Below, piece by piece: positions 11,215 through 22,699 of a stretch of DNA of 64,000 bases. Source of the DNA: Nectonema munidae (lineage: Eukaryota; Nematomorpha; Nectonematoida; Nectonematidae). The DNA is taken from NCBI GenBank assembly GCA_030549495.1, contig JAUIRK010000649.1:1-64000 (forward strand). Direction: 5' to 3'. The stretch's first letter is position 1. Every line of letters begins with the position of its first letter. The notes beneath the pieces are model-generated. The model was given only the letters and a program-made list of their open reading frames with translations. It ran no database searches and had not been told where the DNA came from. The position numbers and the translations under genes are program-made.

Positions 11215-12480
11215 ATATTATTAACAAATTGACCTATACGAGAGACAAAGGATAGAAGAGTGTTTGGAGAGTATAATTAGATAAATTTTTATTATCATTT
11301 TTATCATTATTATAAGATATTTTTATATTTAATAATAAATATAAATTAAATGTCACCTCTGTAATCTTTGTTTTTTTTCTATAATTTCAACATATGTGAT
11401 GCACAGTTTCACAAAACTAAATATTCTAATAAACTAAATTTTCTAAATATTTCACAATAATTCCAATTATGTATTGATAAAAAATTTTAACAATTAAAAT
11501 GATTAAAAAAATCGGCCGAAATATCTTTTTTTTTGTTAAAATGGTCTTTTGAAAAAGTATAATTAGACAACTTGTTTTGAGAGGCGTAGACAAGAATTTA
11601 ATTTAAGGGGCGTAATAAATTACAGAGGGAGGGGGGGGTGCACAAATTTAGATAATTTAAATGTTTATCAATTGTAAATACACTAGCATAAATTGAATTC
11701 TCGTGTGAAATATAAAAAAATTTAATTAAAATATTTCTGGAATAAAAATTTATTCTGATGAAATCAAAAAATAATCAATACAAAAATTGAAAACAATGTT
11801 TATTGAAAAAAATAATATTGAATTGTTTCCTCAAGTTACATTGTTGTTGAAACTATAGTTGTTAATCAATTATTTATTTTGGCAAAGTCACTGCCAATTC
11901 AAACCTGCGCTTCAAACCGCATTTTCAAATTATACATGGAAAAGGAGATATTGAAAGCACAAATTTCACACATCATACCCTTTGCATGTAAAAATAAATT
12001 GCACCTACCAATTTGTCAAAGTGTGCACTGCTCTGAGATACATTTCAGATGTTTCTTCTTTCAAATATACAATTAGATACAAAACTTGTTTGGGAGCAGG
12101 GCTGGCCCCAGCAGCCCACATCTGGCTACGCCCCCGATTTACGCCCAATTAAATTAAAGTGCAAAGCATACATTTTTATATACATTTTATTTCAAATTAT
12201 GTAGCATTTTTAGTTTTTATACGATTTTTTGATCTATTATTATTTTTAACCTTTGTTATGCTCTCTATTCTATGTTCATTGTTTAATTTTTTATTGTTGG
12301 TATTGCATTAATTGGATAGATAGGGGTGGAATGAGTGTATTCTGATACTAGACTACTGGATGACAAAGGCCAATGCGTACACCTCTACTAGAACTCTTCC
12401 GAATTCAACTTTCAACAATTTATTTATGTAGTGTTTATTCTGGAAAAAAATTTTTTCGTTTGAAGCAAATTTTTTTCAAA
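11215..12480. other. No gene seen; possible transposon ends
   Basis: AT-rich with a G-run near 11628-11637. GGCGTAGACAAG near 11583 and TGGCTACGCCCCCGATTTACG near 12121 resemble the GGGGCGTAG-type ends of hAT elements, so 11575-12145 may be a decayed element. The 65-residue frame at 11879-12076 has no recognisable domain. Confidence 0.35.
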
Positions 12481-12481
12481 A

Positions 12482-12650
12482 GGTAAAGATAAAAGCAACG
12501 CCGGGTGTTTTCTTCGAGAAGGCACAATTGGGCCGTTTGTATCGAACTATGAGGAAAGTAGGCTTGATGCAGGATAGAACCCAAGACCTTGAGTTTTCGA
12601 AACCCAGTATCTAAGCAACCTTAGTCACCCCGCCCCCCAAATATTCGGTC
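12482..12650 (-). mobile_element. tRNA-derived SINE, family B
   Basis: Reverse complement of the 45981-46133 SINE. The tail is GGTGTTTTCTTCGAGAAGGCAC as read on +, and the head region is AACCCAAGACCTTGAGTTTT. The head carries a GGTTCTATCC-type B box on the - strand. Confidence 0.75.
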
Positions 12651-12915
12651 TCTTATCTCTTTAAATTAAGGCTTGAGTTATTCCAGTATATTCACTTCTA
12701 AAGCAAATTTTTTCTTTTTTAGAAAAAATTCTGATCAGTACTGGCCATCGCACATCGCACTTGTCATTCTTATTCTCGTTCTTCGTATTCCTTTTACTGG
12801 TAAGAAGAATTTAAGGTTTTTTGGTCTATCGGCATAAAAACCTTTTTTGGGTGAACTTTAGGATCTTTGAAATATTCTCTTTAACCCTACTAAGGCTTTT
12901 CTGGATTGTATAATT

Positions 12916-13926
12916 TAGAGATGTATCCGATGTGAATTTTTTTACATCCTGCGGATGCGGATATTAGATTTGACATCCTTGAGGATGCAGATATAAAAAA
13001 TGAATTTTTATGCCGATGTGGAGATAAAATATTTTTTAAAAAGTATATGTTTATATTTTACGTTATCTTAATATTTTAATTTTACATTTTTTACTGTTTT
13101 TTTTAATCCATCCATGTAAAAACCTAAATCAAAATAATTTGAAATTTTTATTTAAACTGATCATTATTAATTACGGGTAATTTTTTTTAAGAAATAACAG
13201 TTTTTTTACTTTTTCCCCGAGCAATCTCTTTCTTTTGTCAGTATTAAAATTTTCGGCGCTGCTAAAGAGCTGCTCGCTCTGAACAGTGCTAGGAGGACGG
13301 GTAACGTAATGACATGCAATTTTTGATAAAAATGGAAATTCTTGTTTTTTAGTTTTCCACCAATCTAAGCTTTGAGTAGTCGTGCCATTAACCCACCCCC
13401 AAAGGGAACACAGACGAATTCCTACTTTAAATGGAATTAAATAGGAATTACTAAAGTCGTCTGCTTTCCTTGGTCTTAAATGAGTTTATTCTTTTTTTCT
13501 TTTTGATACTTCGTTATTTCTTCATTAAAAGCTTCATTATCTTCATTTTCTTTCTCGTTTTCTTCTTCACATACTAGAGTTTAGAATAGAGTCCATAGCT
13601 TCATTCAAAGAGGTATAAACTTCATTAGCACTTTTCTTCATTTTCTGCAGCTTTTTACTTCCATGCTATAATTATTATCAATCATATCCTCATCATATAA
13701 ATTCAAAAGGAAAGTTTTTACTTTATTTGTTGTTTCAAAATTTGAACAATTTACTTTTGAATCTCGGATCGAGAAAAGTAGCTATACAATGTAAAAATGA
13801 GAAAAATAGCTATAATGTAAAGATTTTAAATTGCAAAAGCGGATGTTAACATGAAAAAAATCCGCGAATGTAAATTTTTTTGCGAATGATCCCCATATGC
13901 GTCAGCGGATATCCGATACATCTCTA
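12916..13926 (-). mobile_element. hAT element remnant with transposase C-terminus and nested MITE
   Basis: The ends are TAGAGATGTATCCGATGT and ATATCCGATACATCTCTA. Flanks ATTGTATA and ATTGTATT are a 7/8 match, with three extra bases on the left, possibly the target duplication. On the - strand, about 13340-13215 reads FPFLSKIACHYV, TRPPSTVQSEQLFSSAENFN and TDKRKRLLGEK, the hAT dimerisation domain. A separate piggyBac-type MITE lies inside at 13388-13489. A related + strand remnant is at 36595-37175. Confidence 0.8.
13388..13489. mobile_element. piggyBac-type MITE nested in a hAT element
   Basis: Begins TTAACCCACC and ends TCTTAAATGAGTTTATT. The interior (AGGAATTACTAAAGTCGTCT) is the reverse complement of the copy at 44509-44622. 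TTAA plus CCC ends and the AGACGA words are shared by the several small MITEs of this window. Its right TTAA has decayed. Confidence 0.7.
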
Positions 13927-14008
13927 ATTGTATTTCAAAAAATACTCATTGCTTTGATACCAAATTTAGCCGAAATATTGTCTAGCCTTATGTCCTACTA
14001 AATTAAAT

Positions 14009-14377
14009 GGGTCAGACTAAACACCCCAAAACATACCAAAGTGTCATCTATCATTTCAAAACACTGATAAAACTTAAAAAATTCTCTTAAATGCTTTAAA
14101 ACTAAGAAAACAATGTCCATATATGTCAAAAAAAATAAATATTGCAAATATTTTGCGTGCCCCAAAACAAAGGAAAATGTTGAAAATAATTTCAAAATAC
14201 TTTAAAATTAACTATATGTATAGCAAATATATTACACACCCCAAAACACGGAAAAGATATATTTTATTGATTTTGACATATATGGAAATCGTTTTCATAG
14301 TTTCAAAGCATTTTGGAAAGTTTTTAAGTTCTATTAGTGTTTTGGTAGATGACATTTTGCGGTGTTTAGTCTGAGCG
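14009..14377. mobile_element. Mutator-like MITE with long inverted repeats and 9-bp duplication
   Basis: Long arms pair: GGTCAGACTAAACACCCC at the left and GCGGTGTTTAGTCTGAGC at the right. Further matches such as ATGTCCATATATGTC and its partner extend each arm to about 130-150 bases. Both sides are flanked by AAATTAAAT (14000-14008 and 14378-14386), a perfect 9-bp repeat as in Mutator-like elements. Low-complexity flanks make chance possible. The open frames across it are not genes. Confidence 0.7.
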
Positions 14378-14437
14378 AAATTAAATAGTATAAAAAATCA
14401 TAAAGTAAGAGTTTGATCATAAATTTAAAAAAACATA

Positions 14438-15295
14438 CAGTCAAGAACCGTTATAACGCGATAACTGGGGTCAAAAAATACCCCAGCCTCATTCAGCCCT
14501 GTTTTAAGGGCATACTTTTCAGCTTTCAAAAAAGGCTATCGCAAACAACCTGTTCTTGATATTCTCAATTCTAATCTTCAAGTCTTTCCATTTCTCAAAC
14601 AAGTCGTCTCTCTTAAAGATGTGTTTTACATGTTCGCCAAAGCAACGTCACCACCAACTCCTCCAACTTTTACTGAAAATGAGGTGAAGCAAGCACAGGC
14701 CAAACTCGAATTCGATCTGAATCTGAAAGAAGTTTCCATGGATATGAGGATAGAGAAGTGCGAACAGATTGGGGCCGGTGAACCGGTCTTTCGAACAACC
14801 AGGACCGATGATTCAACAGAACCAACATTTAACCAACATTTGAAGCTATTGATGTCTGCTCTATGCTAAAACAAAGTTTGGACTGCCTAGAAACGCAAGA
14901 AATCGATTCTGTTATACTGATGCAACTGAAGAACGTTTTGCGTTTTATACAAAATATTTCACAAAAAGAAGTGAAGCAAAAATGTATTCCTGTTTTTTTT
15001 GTTGTAAATAAATGTCACTGTTTTTTGTGTTTAATAAAATTAATTGAACTTCATTTTCACATTAGGATTTTAGCGATTGTTATTTTTAGGCCTCAGTCCA
15101 CGTTTTATCATTGACAAAATCTTCGCGTTGGTTGCAAAGTGTTTCCTGTATAAACCGCAAAAAAGAGGGAACAACAAAAACAGCAGACTAGGTCATATAA
15201 CATAAAATTAACATATGGTGCTGTTTACATTAGCAAATTATAACGCGGATACAAATCGTGGATCCTAATTATCGCGTTATAACGCTTCTTGACCG
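14438..15295 (+). mobile_element. pogo/Tigger-like element, internally deleted
   Basis: Flanked by TA on both sides (14436-14437, 15296-15297). Ends: CAGTCAAGAACCGTTATAAC and GTTATAACGCTTCTTGACCG. From about 14520 the + strand encodes AFKKGYRKQPVLDILNSN, VVSLKDVFYMFAKA and, further on, QSLDCLETQEID. This matches the segment after the DDE core in Tigger/pogo transposases, where a 'FKxxYR...LKDAxxxxAxAW' pattern is usual. The DNA-binding half and most of the DDE core are missing, so it is a 5'-deleted, non-autonomous copy. Confidence 0.75.
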
Positions 15296-15297
15296 TA

Positions 15298-16884
15298 ATT
15301 TGATTGCCGTTAAAATAAGCTTTTGTGTAATTTACGACAGAAATATCTCACATCACATGGTAATGAAAGTGCAGTTGTTTTGCGCGTTCGTCATACACAG
15401 TTATTCACACAGTGAGGATAACTGTTGTTCCGACATTCGAACCATCCTTGTTAGTTTTTTGATTGTTATTTTTATTGATTTTTTTTCTATAATTGTAAAT
15501 AATTTTGTTTTTTTTATGCTTAAAATTTAATAAAATCATAAAAGTCAATTTTTTTAGATTTAAAAGTCAATTTTTTGTTTGTCCTAGTTATAACTATCTT
15601 TAGGTTAAAATAGACGTGTTTCACATGTCATGTAAACCTGTAAAAATGGCAGCCAAGGCATATACCTCGTTATAAGCGATTTCGCAGTATAACGATTCCC
15701 TTTATAACGCTTACTCACTGTATTTCTTTTTTTACAATATTTTTTTACACGTGCACATTATTAAACAAATTTATATTATGTATAAATTTGAAATACCCTT
15801 CTTTTAGAAATATTAAATAAAAATAGTTTACCCAAAAATTAAATCTAAAATTTTTTTTAATTAACCTTCCAATGGGCGTTAACGTGGTTTGTCGCAATGT
15901 ATCTGAGAAATAGATTGTATATATCATTGGCAAACTTTTCATTATATCTCAAACGCAAATTCTTAAATATATATAAAAATACGCTAAAAATATATTTTAT
16001 AATGAAAAAAAACTCACATTCCATATGATATTGAACAAATTGAACAATAGTATTTTGTCTGTCTTATTTTTTTTAATTGATGCAAGTTAAACATTTTTTC
16101 CTTTTGTGGGATTGGAAATTTTGGTTTACTTCTTCATTAGTAACACTCGTAGATGTATGTGCTCTGCAAAAAAGTTGTAATTTTTTTGGAGAATCAAAAG
16201 CATTCCTATTTCGTTTTCTCTTCTTCATTTTAAATGCTCTTATCTCACTTGCCTAGATGAACTATCCAAAAACTGCTTTCTACTAGAATATTATTTTACT
16301 TCATTAAACATATTTAACACTTGGGCATTTATCGCACCTATATTCAAAATTGAGGAAAAACAATTCTATGTCATCTCTTCGTATTTTGAGCAATTTTATA
16401 ACTTTCACACATGTTATCCACAACATGCACTACAGATTTTGTTCTATTATAAAAGTTAATAACAGCAGGTTTATTTTTTTCTCTGGATGAGCTATCATTT
16501 CATCGCATCATGTAAACTGGAAATCTAAAGAACATTTATATATATTTTTTGGTACATATCATACCAATGTTCAAAGTTGTTGAAAAGCAAATACACTTTA
16601 AAATTTTTTTACGTTTATTTTGTTTTTTTTTATTAAGATAGATACAAAAGTGCTTTAAATTTTAAAGAAATGGAGCAAAATCAGTAGAAAAACATTCTAA
16701 AAATGTTTATTTTTAATTAAAAATGAAAATTTATCCAAATAACTATCAATAATAATCATAAGGAAATTCTAACTAATTATATAACTATTGATTTTAATGT
16801 TAATTGTGTGGTTTTTTATTGAGTGCACACAAGTCTGTCTAATCACTTGTGGTTTATTTTTTGCTACATCACCATTTTTTTTAG
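15298..16884. other. Spacer upstream of the Ly6-like exon; pogo-like terminus
   Basis: Bases 15655-15720 end in CCCTTTATAACGCTTACTCACTG followed by TA, another pogo/Tigger-type terminus whose partner end is not clear (a CAGTGAGGATAAC near 15410 is a weak candidate). The rest, 15723-16780, is AT-rich. I found no signal-peptide exon for the downstream gene here. Confidence 0.45.
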
Positions 16885-17079
16885 TTTCTTACATCGATTG
16901 CTACGTCTGCTCATCAGTGAATCAAAGCAACTCTAAATGTGAAGATCCATTTTTTCCTTCCAATTCCCAAAAACTCCTCAAATCGCGTTGCTTCAGTGGG
17001 AGAAAACTTTTGAACGAGAAAGCTGGGTACTATGGATTATTTCCGGCAACTCACTGCATCAAAATCGCTGCAAATTATC
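16885..17079 (+). CDS. Ly6/quiver-like protein, first recognised exon
   Basis: This host exon encodes the N-terminal half of a three-finger Ly6/uPAR domain related to the quiver/sleepless group of small secreted, GPI-anchored arthropod proteins. It reads IDCYVCSSVNQSNSKCEDPF, then a conserved tail LFPATHCIKIAANY, and holds five cysteines. The acceptor TTTTTTTTAG ends at 16884 and the donor is ATC|GTAACC at 17080. One base carries over to the next exon, and joining at 19026 restores the frame. An in-frame ATG at 16788 gives a long hydrophobic leader. Either that leader is the signal peptide, or, more usual for the family, the signal peptide lies in an upstream exon not found here. The family is clear; the individual member is not identified. 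Confidence 0.8.
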
Positions 17080-19025
17080 GTAACCTTAGCATTACAGTAT
17101 TAAACGACAGATGGTCCTGTGGTCGAAGCATAAGGTCTTGATTTTGTCGTTTGAGGTTCGATTCCCCATCATGCTGATTCGTATATTCTGTGGAGTTGTG
17201 CAAGAATATTCTTACATGGGATGCAATACCGACACCAAAAAAATACAGAAATAATGCATTTTTTGGCGTCTTTTTTAATCATTTGTATTTCATTCAAGTA
17301 GTAGTAAGAAAAATTATGTATTATTGAAGAAGACCCCAACTAGTATGGCCCAAAGGGCAGTTTTTTCGTAGATATCCAAATATGTGGGGTTCTTGTTGTT
17401 GTAACTGTAAGAAAATTGAGAAAAAACAATTTTTTCAAAATTTTTGCACAAAAAATTGAAAATTTTTAAAATTTTTGAGTAACATTTTAAACGCTCTTTA
17501 ATATCATGATAGTTATAAAATATATATAAATCAAAAATTCAACTCTTTGAAGAGATGCTGTATATTGATGGTCTCTAAATAAAATTATATAACATATGTG
17601 CTGCATTCAAGCATATGTGGTTTTCAGACTCGGAGATTTGTTTCACATCTCACTTACTTGAAATCTCCTTAGATATATAAATTTATACGCTTTCTATTAA
17701 CGCAGCTGGCTATCCCCTTGTGTTGAGGGTCTCGGCCTGGCCTAGGCAGACTACTGTATACCTTATTTAAAAAATTGATAAAATTTAAAAGCATCCTTCT
17801 AGTCAATAGTTTTAATCAAATTTTGCAACCCTTAGACAACATGTTACTTTTATAAAATATCAGGATTGATTTGTGAGCTGATATTCAAAAATAAAATATT
17901 TTATTTATTGTTGTTGTTATTTATTGTTTATTTCACCATTAAATTTTTCAGGGCTTTTTTTAAATAAATGGACTCTTCCATGAATGTGAACCCTTTTTTC
18001 GATAGTGAATTGACATTATTAAAGAAAGTGACGATGACTCTTATTCCATATTCATTCTGTTGTTTGAATGCAGTCTTCTAAGTATTCGTCATCTCCGATA
18101 TATTCATTAAGAGATGAAGTTTCTTTCAGTAAATTTTATTGTTGTTTAAAAATCTTGCTTTAAAAATCTTTGAAACCTTGAATTTATTGCATTCACTTTA
18201 ACAACCCATTTAGTTCCAATCTTTCCAAAAGAAACGCAAAAGAACTCTTGTTTTAAATGGAGTTAAATATTCGTTTTAAACGGTTACTGAAGTTATTTGT
18301 GTTTGCTTTGAGAACGTTGGTACTGAAGGTGTGAACTAAAATATTTTATTCACCTTCCAGGATACAGAGATTACATTTGTTTCCAGAATAAATTGAGACT
18401 TTCAAAATGTTTTCACTGTTTAGAAAGAAAGAAATTTATTGAAGTGACAAAAATTTCATTTAGAGGAGTTCCACTAATGTAGATTTCACTGTAAGTGAGA
18501 TTGACCAATTAGAAATTAATTTAATTATTTTAGAGCAAATACTTACTTCTTTCAGAAATGTTTCCTACTTATTTTTAATATCGAAGAACACGAGACTTGA
18601 TTTATATGGAAGGAGTTGGTGTCTTTTTCAAGGTTTTGTTAGTGACAGGGGAAAGACACGATTGTCACAATATTTGAAACTAAAGTTCAATTAAAAAAAA
18701 TTTTAACTACTAGTTCAAATTCGTGCCATTACTTAATTTTCAATGAATGTATGCCCAAATATGATTTTTTTTTTTCTTTAAAAATAATTCTTAATGAAAA
18801 AGTTAATTATTCCGTATTTAGCTGAAGGCAGCTGAACTAAAATTATCTTCTGCAACCAATGTACCCCTCGAAATCCATATTTTCTCAACTTTTCCCGAAA
18901 TGTTTTACCATCACTAATATTATATTACGTTCATATCTCAGATAGATAGACACAGATTTTGGTTTACATATGTGAATTATTCTTCAGAATTACCCTTTCA
19001 ATGATTCCTTCTTTATTTGATTTAG
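17080..19025 (+). other. Intron of the Ly6-like gene
   Basis: A 1946-base intron with a GT donor and an ATTTGATTTAG acceptor. It contains a SINE-like copy starting about 28 bases after the donor, a stretch near 18196-18300 similar to the piggyBac-type MITEs (ACCCATTTAGTTCCAA, AACGCAAAAGAACTC), and otherwise AT-rich sequence without coding signals. Confidence 0.7.
17108..17235 (+). mobile_element. tRNA-like SINE (family D) in the intron
   Basis: GATGGTCCTGTGGTCGAAGC (A-box-like) is followed 30 bases later by GAGGTTCGATTCCCCATCAT (B box and T-arm), then an unrelated body with ATTCTTACATGGGATGC. The acceptor stem does not close as in a real tRNA, so a SINE head is the better reading. Confidence 0.6.
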
Positions 19026-19273
19026 TAAAAAACTCCGAAAGTATTGTGATTCGAACATGTGCACTGGACAGTCGATCCGTCTCTTCATTTGCCGAAATAA
19101 CCAGGCACTCTCATTGTGGCTACATCAGATACAATGGCAAGCTGATGAAAGGCTGTGTCATGTCTTGCAAAACTGACGGCTGCAATTCGGCCAATCATCT
19201 CAAACTTCAAACGCCTTTAATCCTTCTATCAACATCTTCCCTATACATCCTTATATTTCATATCTTGATTTAA
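19026..19273 (+). CDS. Ly6/quiver-like protein, last exon with GPI signal
   Basis: Continuation of the 16885 exon. It reads NSESIVIRTCALDSRSVSS, then HSHCGYIRYNGKLMKGC, then SCKTDGCNSAN. This gives five more cysteines and the family's closing CN pair, so the two exons together hold ten cysteines, the normal Ly6 number. VIRTCALDS and the HCG...GC..SC..DGCN spacing are hallmarks of quiver-type relatives. The end LKLQTPLILLSTSSLYILIF is a hydrophobic tail after a small-residue site (NSA), as expected for GPI attachment, with a stop at 19271-19273. Such proteins act at the cell surface, where several relatives modulate ion channels or receptors or help build septate junctions. Which role applies here is not visible. 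Confidence 0.85.
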
Positions 19274-19851
19274 AAGAAAACATCATAATGCAATATGCAT
19301 AAATATATACATACATACATGTATAATTTTGATGATAAATCATATTTGCAGATAGCGAACTTATTTTGTCCAAAATACGTCTTTACGGAAAAAGAGAGAG
19401 AACCTTAGAGGTTTCCTTCGCAAAGAACTTTTCCACAATATCAAGCTCTTTGTGTTTTGCATGATCTTACTTAGTATTTTTTTGTATAACATTAGCTGTT
19501 TCTCATTTTTAATATGTAATTCAATTTTCATCTAAAGATCATGCAATAGCTTAAATGTAGGCAAGAGAAACTTAGAAATATTATGTTCTTTTGAAAAAGT
19601 TTTACGTGGAGAAATTCTGCCATGGCCGAAGAAAAATTACAGCCTCGATTGTTGGCTTAACCACTGATCGTAGGATTGGTTTAACCAGTGATTCCATTAT
19701 CTAAAAAACTGGCCGAAACATGTCTTTGTTATGTTATTTGTTCTAAAATACCAGATTCATATATTATCTTGTTGATAGATGAAAAATTGTTTATGAAAAT
19801 ATTCGCTCAAATTTTAAATTAAATTACTTTTTTTGCACCAAATTGGCCATG
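19274..19851. other. 3' flank of the Ly6-like gene
   Basis: AT-rich, with a short TACA repeat near 19308-19322. No canonical AATAAA was seen just after the stop. AAATATATACATACATACAT may lie in the 3' UTR. Confidence 0.4.
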
Positions 19852-19989
19852 TTAACCCGTTAACGACCAGAATAGTCAGACGATATCTAATGTAAAGCAG
19901 AAGATTTGTATCAAAAAGCATTGATAAACGCAGACGATTTTATTTTTGTAAAGTAGACATATGTCGACTGTGGTAGATAACAGGTTAAT
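19852..19989. mobile_element. piggyBac-type MITE
   Basis: TTAA is present at both ends (19852-19855 and 19986-19989). Ends: CCCGTTAACGACCA and, reverse complemented, CCTGTTATCTACCA (10 of 14 match). The interior has CAGACGAT words as in the 44213 element. Confidence 0.65.
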
Positions 19990-20199
19990 TTCATATCTCG
20001 ACTTCGTTTTCGCAATTAGGCCGTGAAAAATTCTGAATGTGTCAATCAAATTAGCAGTTTACTCCTGAAAAATGTGTCCAAGAATAATTTAAATTTAGGG
20101 GCGCGCCAAAAGCCCTCCCCCATCATGATGGAGGAAATAAAACTAGCCCATGGGTTAAAAGGGACTTTGAGAGTTACTAATTAAATTGGTTTTCAGGTC

Positions 20200-21075
20200 G
20201 CTTCCCTGTATCATACTGATCTTCAATAAATTTTATAATGCATTTTTTTCCCTCTCTAAATAAATATTTCATACTCAACATGATTGAAGAAAGTATTATA
20301 AGCCAAAATATACACTAAAATTTATATTTTTACTATATAATTATTTTCCCAAAAAAATTGGCATGTTTTTTTGGAAAAAAACTGATTTTCTGGCATACAT
20401 CAATAATTTTATTGACACTTCCTGGCATTTTTTTTACCCGTATTGACCAAATGAAATCAGAATAATCGATTTAGTATAAAGTTATTATTTTAACTTTCAA
20501 GGACATATTTAGAGAGTATTTATTCGTTAATCAATAAATAAAAATATATCTGTAAAAAATTCATAAAACATTCTATTTATAGACTTTATCTATAATGATT
20601 CTAATCAAAAACATGGCGACTTTTATTTTTCAGAAATGGCATATTTGTTTGATATTTGGAAACGTTCTCATACTATAATTGAAAAAAATGGAGTTCAGAA
20701 ATGAAATAAGCAATGCAGATTTAGTATAAAAAATCAATATATCTTTAAACATGTTTGAATATCTTTCGAGGCCATTTTCAGGCATACATTAGAGGTTAGA
20801 TTTGCACTTTCAAGCAATTACAAATCCTAATTAGAAAAACTGAGTCCAAAAATGAAACTAGCGTGAAATATAAAGATAAATATTTTATTTAAAATTTTAA
20901 AAATATTTTTGGAAACACTTTTCAGGTGTAAAGCGCAAATTTGATTGACACTTTGAGATATTTTTAAAATATGAATGAAACATTTTTGTCCATAAATGAA
21001 ATGTAAAAAATAGGCATTTTTATTGAAAAAATTACATATATATGTAATGTGTTCAAAACTATACGATTTGCACAC
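20200..21075. repeat. Second patch of the ~150-bp satellite plus its flank
   Basis: Units near 20391, 20640, 20770 and 20930 carry CAGGCATACAT, GCAAATTTGATTGACACTTT, AAAAACTGAGTCCAAAAATG and GATTTAGTATAAA, as in the 480-2400 array. Its left side (20200-20310) matches 330-460. The 82-residue - strand frame here is a repeat artefact. Confidence 0.75.
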
Positions 21076-21479
21076 CAGGAATTTACATTACTCCGATTTA
21101 AATGCTTTTAAATAAAATGTTATTTTTGCTCATGCTTTATCACTGGGAATCGTAAAATGGCCTTACAGGAAACATTCCCAACCTTTTTTTGCTTCTGGAC
21201 CCTTTGAGCGATAGCCTTATTAACTGTGGATCCCCATGGTCTATAAGAGACATGTATAAATATGTATATTCAAATAGGGAAAACATTTCAATTTTAATTG
21301 TAAATTTAAAAAAAACGAATATATATTATATTCATAATTTCACATTAAAAAGCTTCCTTGAACAAGATAAGCAAACATCTTTCAGCATAATATATTTGAA
21401 TAAAATATCAATAAAAAGAAGTACAATATAGCATTAAAATTTTATTATTCTTAAAAAAAGTAACGGCGTTTTACAAATT

Positions 21480-22140
21480 AATGAGAACCTTGAGCCTTAT
21501 GTTGTGAAGTCAATTTTTTAATATCTGGTTCCAAATTCAATAGAGCCAGGCGCAGGTCTCCTCTTTTCACAAGGTCAAGACGAATACGATACTTGGTCAA
21601 TAGCTGATTCGCACAAATATAACCACATTCCACAAGATAGGATTCACCTCAAATGGATTGGATACCCAGTCTGGAATTTTCAGCTTTAACAAATGTTTGA
21701 AACGAGTTATCATGTCCTACCAACCATGGAAAGGGCTCCATCGGTGGCACAAGCATTTTTCGACTGGGATATTTTTTTTCGGTGAAGAATCATTGAACTT
21801 CATTAAATATTGACTCACCTTTGGAACCGGTTTCAAGAGTTTTGGCAAAAAGAAGATCCTCGCAAACTTTGTTATTTCCTAAAAATTTTACGTATGCTAG
21901 CAACAGTGCTTCATTTCCAATCAAAGTTGCTTCGTTGAGTTGAATCGCAAATTGTTTTACACGCAATTGAATAATAAGTTGACTTTCTATGTCTGCAGAC
22001 ATTTCATCGATGTGTCGTGATACTGAGTTATTTGTCAAAAGAAGTTTACGTGAATTTTTGTTTAACATTGTTGAAATGATGACTGACACCGAAGGCAATA
22101 TGACAGGTTCACCATTTTGCAAGTATTCTACTGATTTCAT
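21480..22140 (-). pseudogene. hAT transposase remnant, ZBED5/FAM200-like
   Basis: From 22140 the - strand has a 116-residue open frame with LLLTNNSVSRHIDEMSADIE, QFAIQLNEATLIGNEALLLA and VCEDLLFAKTLE. This is the catalytic-region signature of ZBED5/FAM200-type hAT transposases, where the first acidic residue lies in 'LDEATD'; here the text is LNEAT, so that aspartate is replaced by asparagine. After a deletion, 21600-21484 reads YRIRLDLVKRGDLRLALLNL and PDIKKLTSQHKAQGSH, the usual C-terminus. The middle of the protein is missing. This is a plain DNA-transposon pseudogene with no sign of domestication. Confidence 0.8.
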
Positions 22141-22470
22141 ATGATGCTATCAAATCATCATCCCTACAGCTTGTTTGTTTGCTAATCATATCCGTTAACT
22201 TGTTCCTTCCTTGAAATTTGTCCCTTAACTTTTGAAAGTAATCAAATGATTCATTTTTTATCAGTGTGTTTTGACTGCAAATAATAACGTAGCTTTGGCG
22301 GTTTCATGCTATCATTGGATACCACTGTCGAGCATATGAGACACATCGGCTTTGTTGAATTTTGTGGCAACTGAATAAAACACACGAATGCTGTCTTTTT
22401 TTCTTACAGGTGTCCATGGTAAATCTTAATAGAAAGAGAATAATAATAATTCATTTCAGACAAAGATATA

Positions 22471-22693
22471 CCGTAATTTCCGAACTATAGAGTACACCGT
22501 ATTATAAGGCACGGGGTCAAAAAATATTGAGATCAGGTTTTTTATTTTATATTTTATACATAAGTATACTTTTATTATGAAATAAACTGGGCTTATTTTA
22601 CTTTTGTTCATATATAAGACGCACCGTATTATAAGGCGCATTCCTCTCTTCTAAAAAAAATTAAATCAAAGTGCGCCTAATGGTCCGAAACGG
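22471..22693. mobile_element. Mariner/Tc1-type MITE
   Basis: TA flanks (22469-22470, 22694-22695). Ends: CCGTAATTTCCGAACTATAG and GGTCCGAAACGG. The phrase CACCGTATTATAAGGC occurs at both 22496 and 22625, giving an internal repeat. No coding capacity. Confidence 0.7.
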
Positions 22694-22699
22694 TAATAC

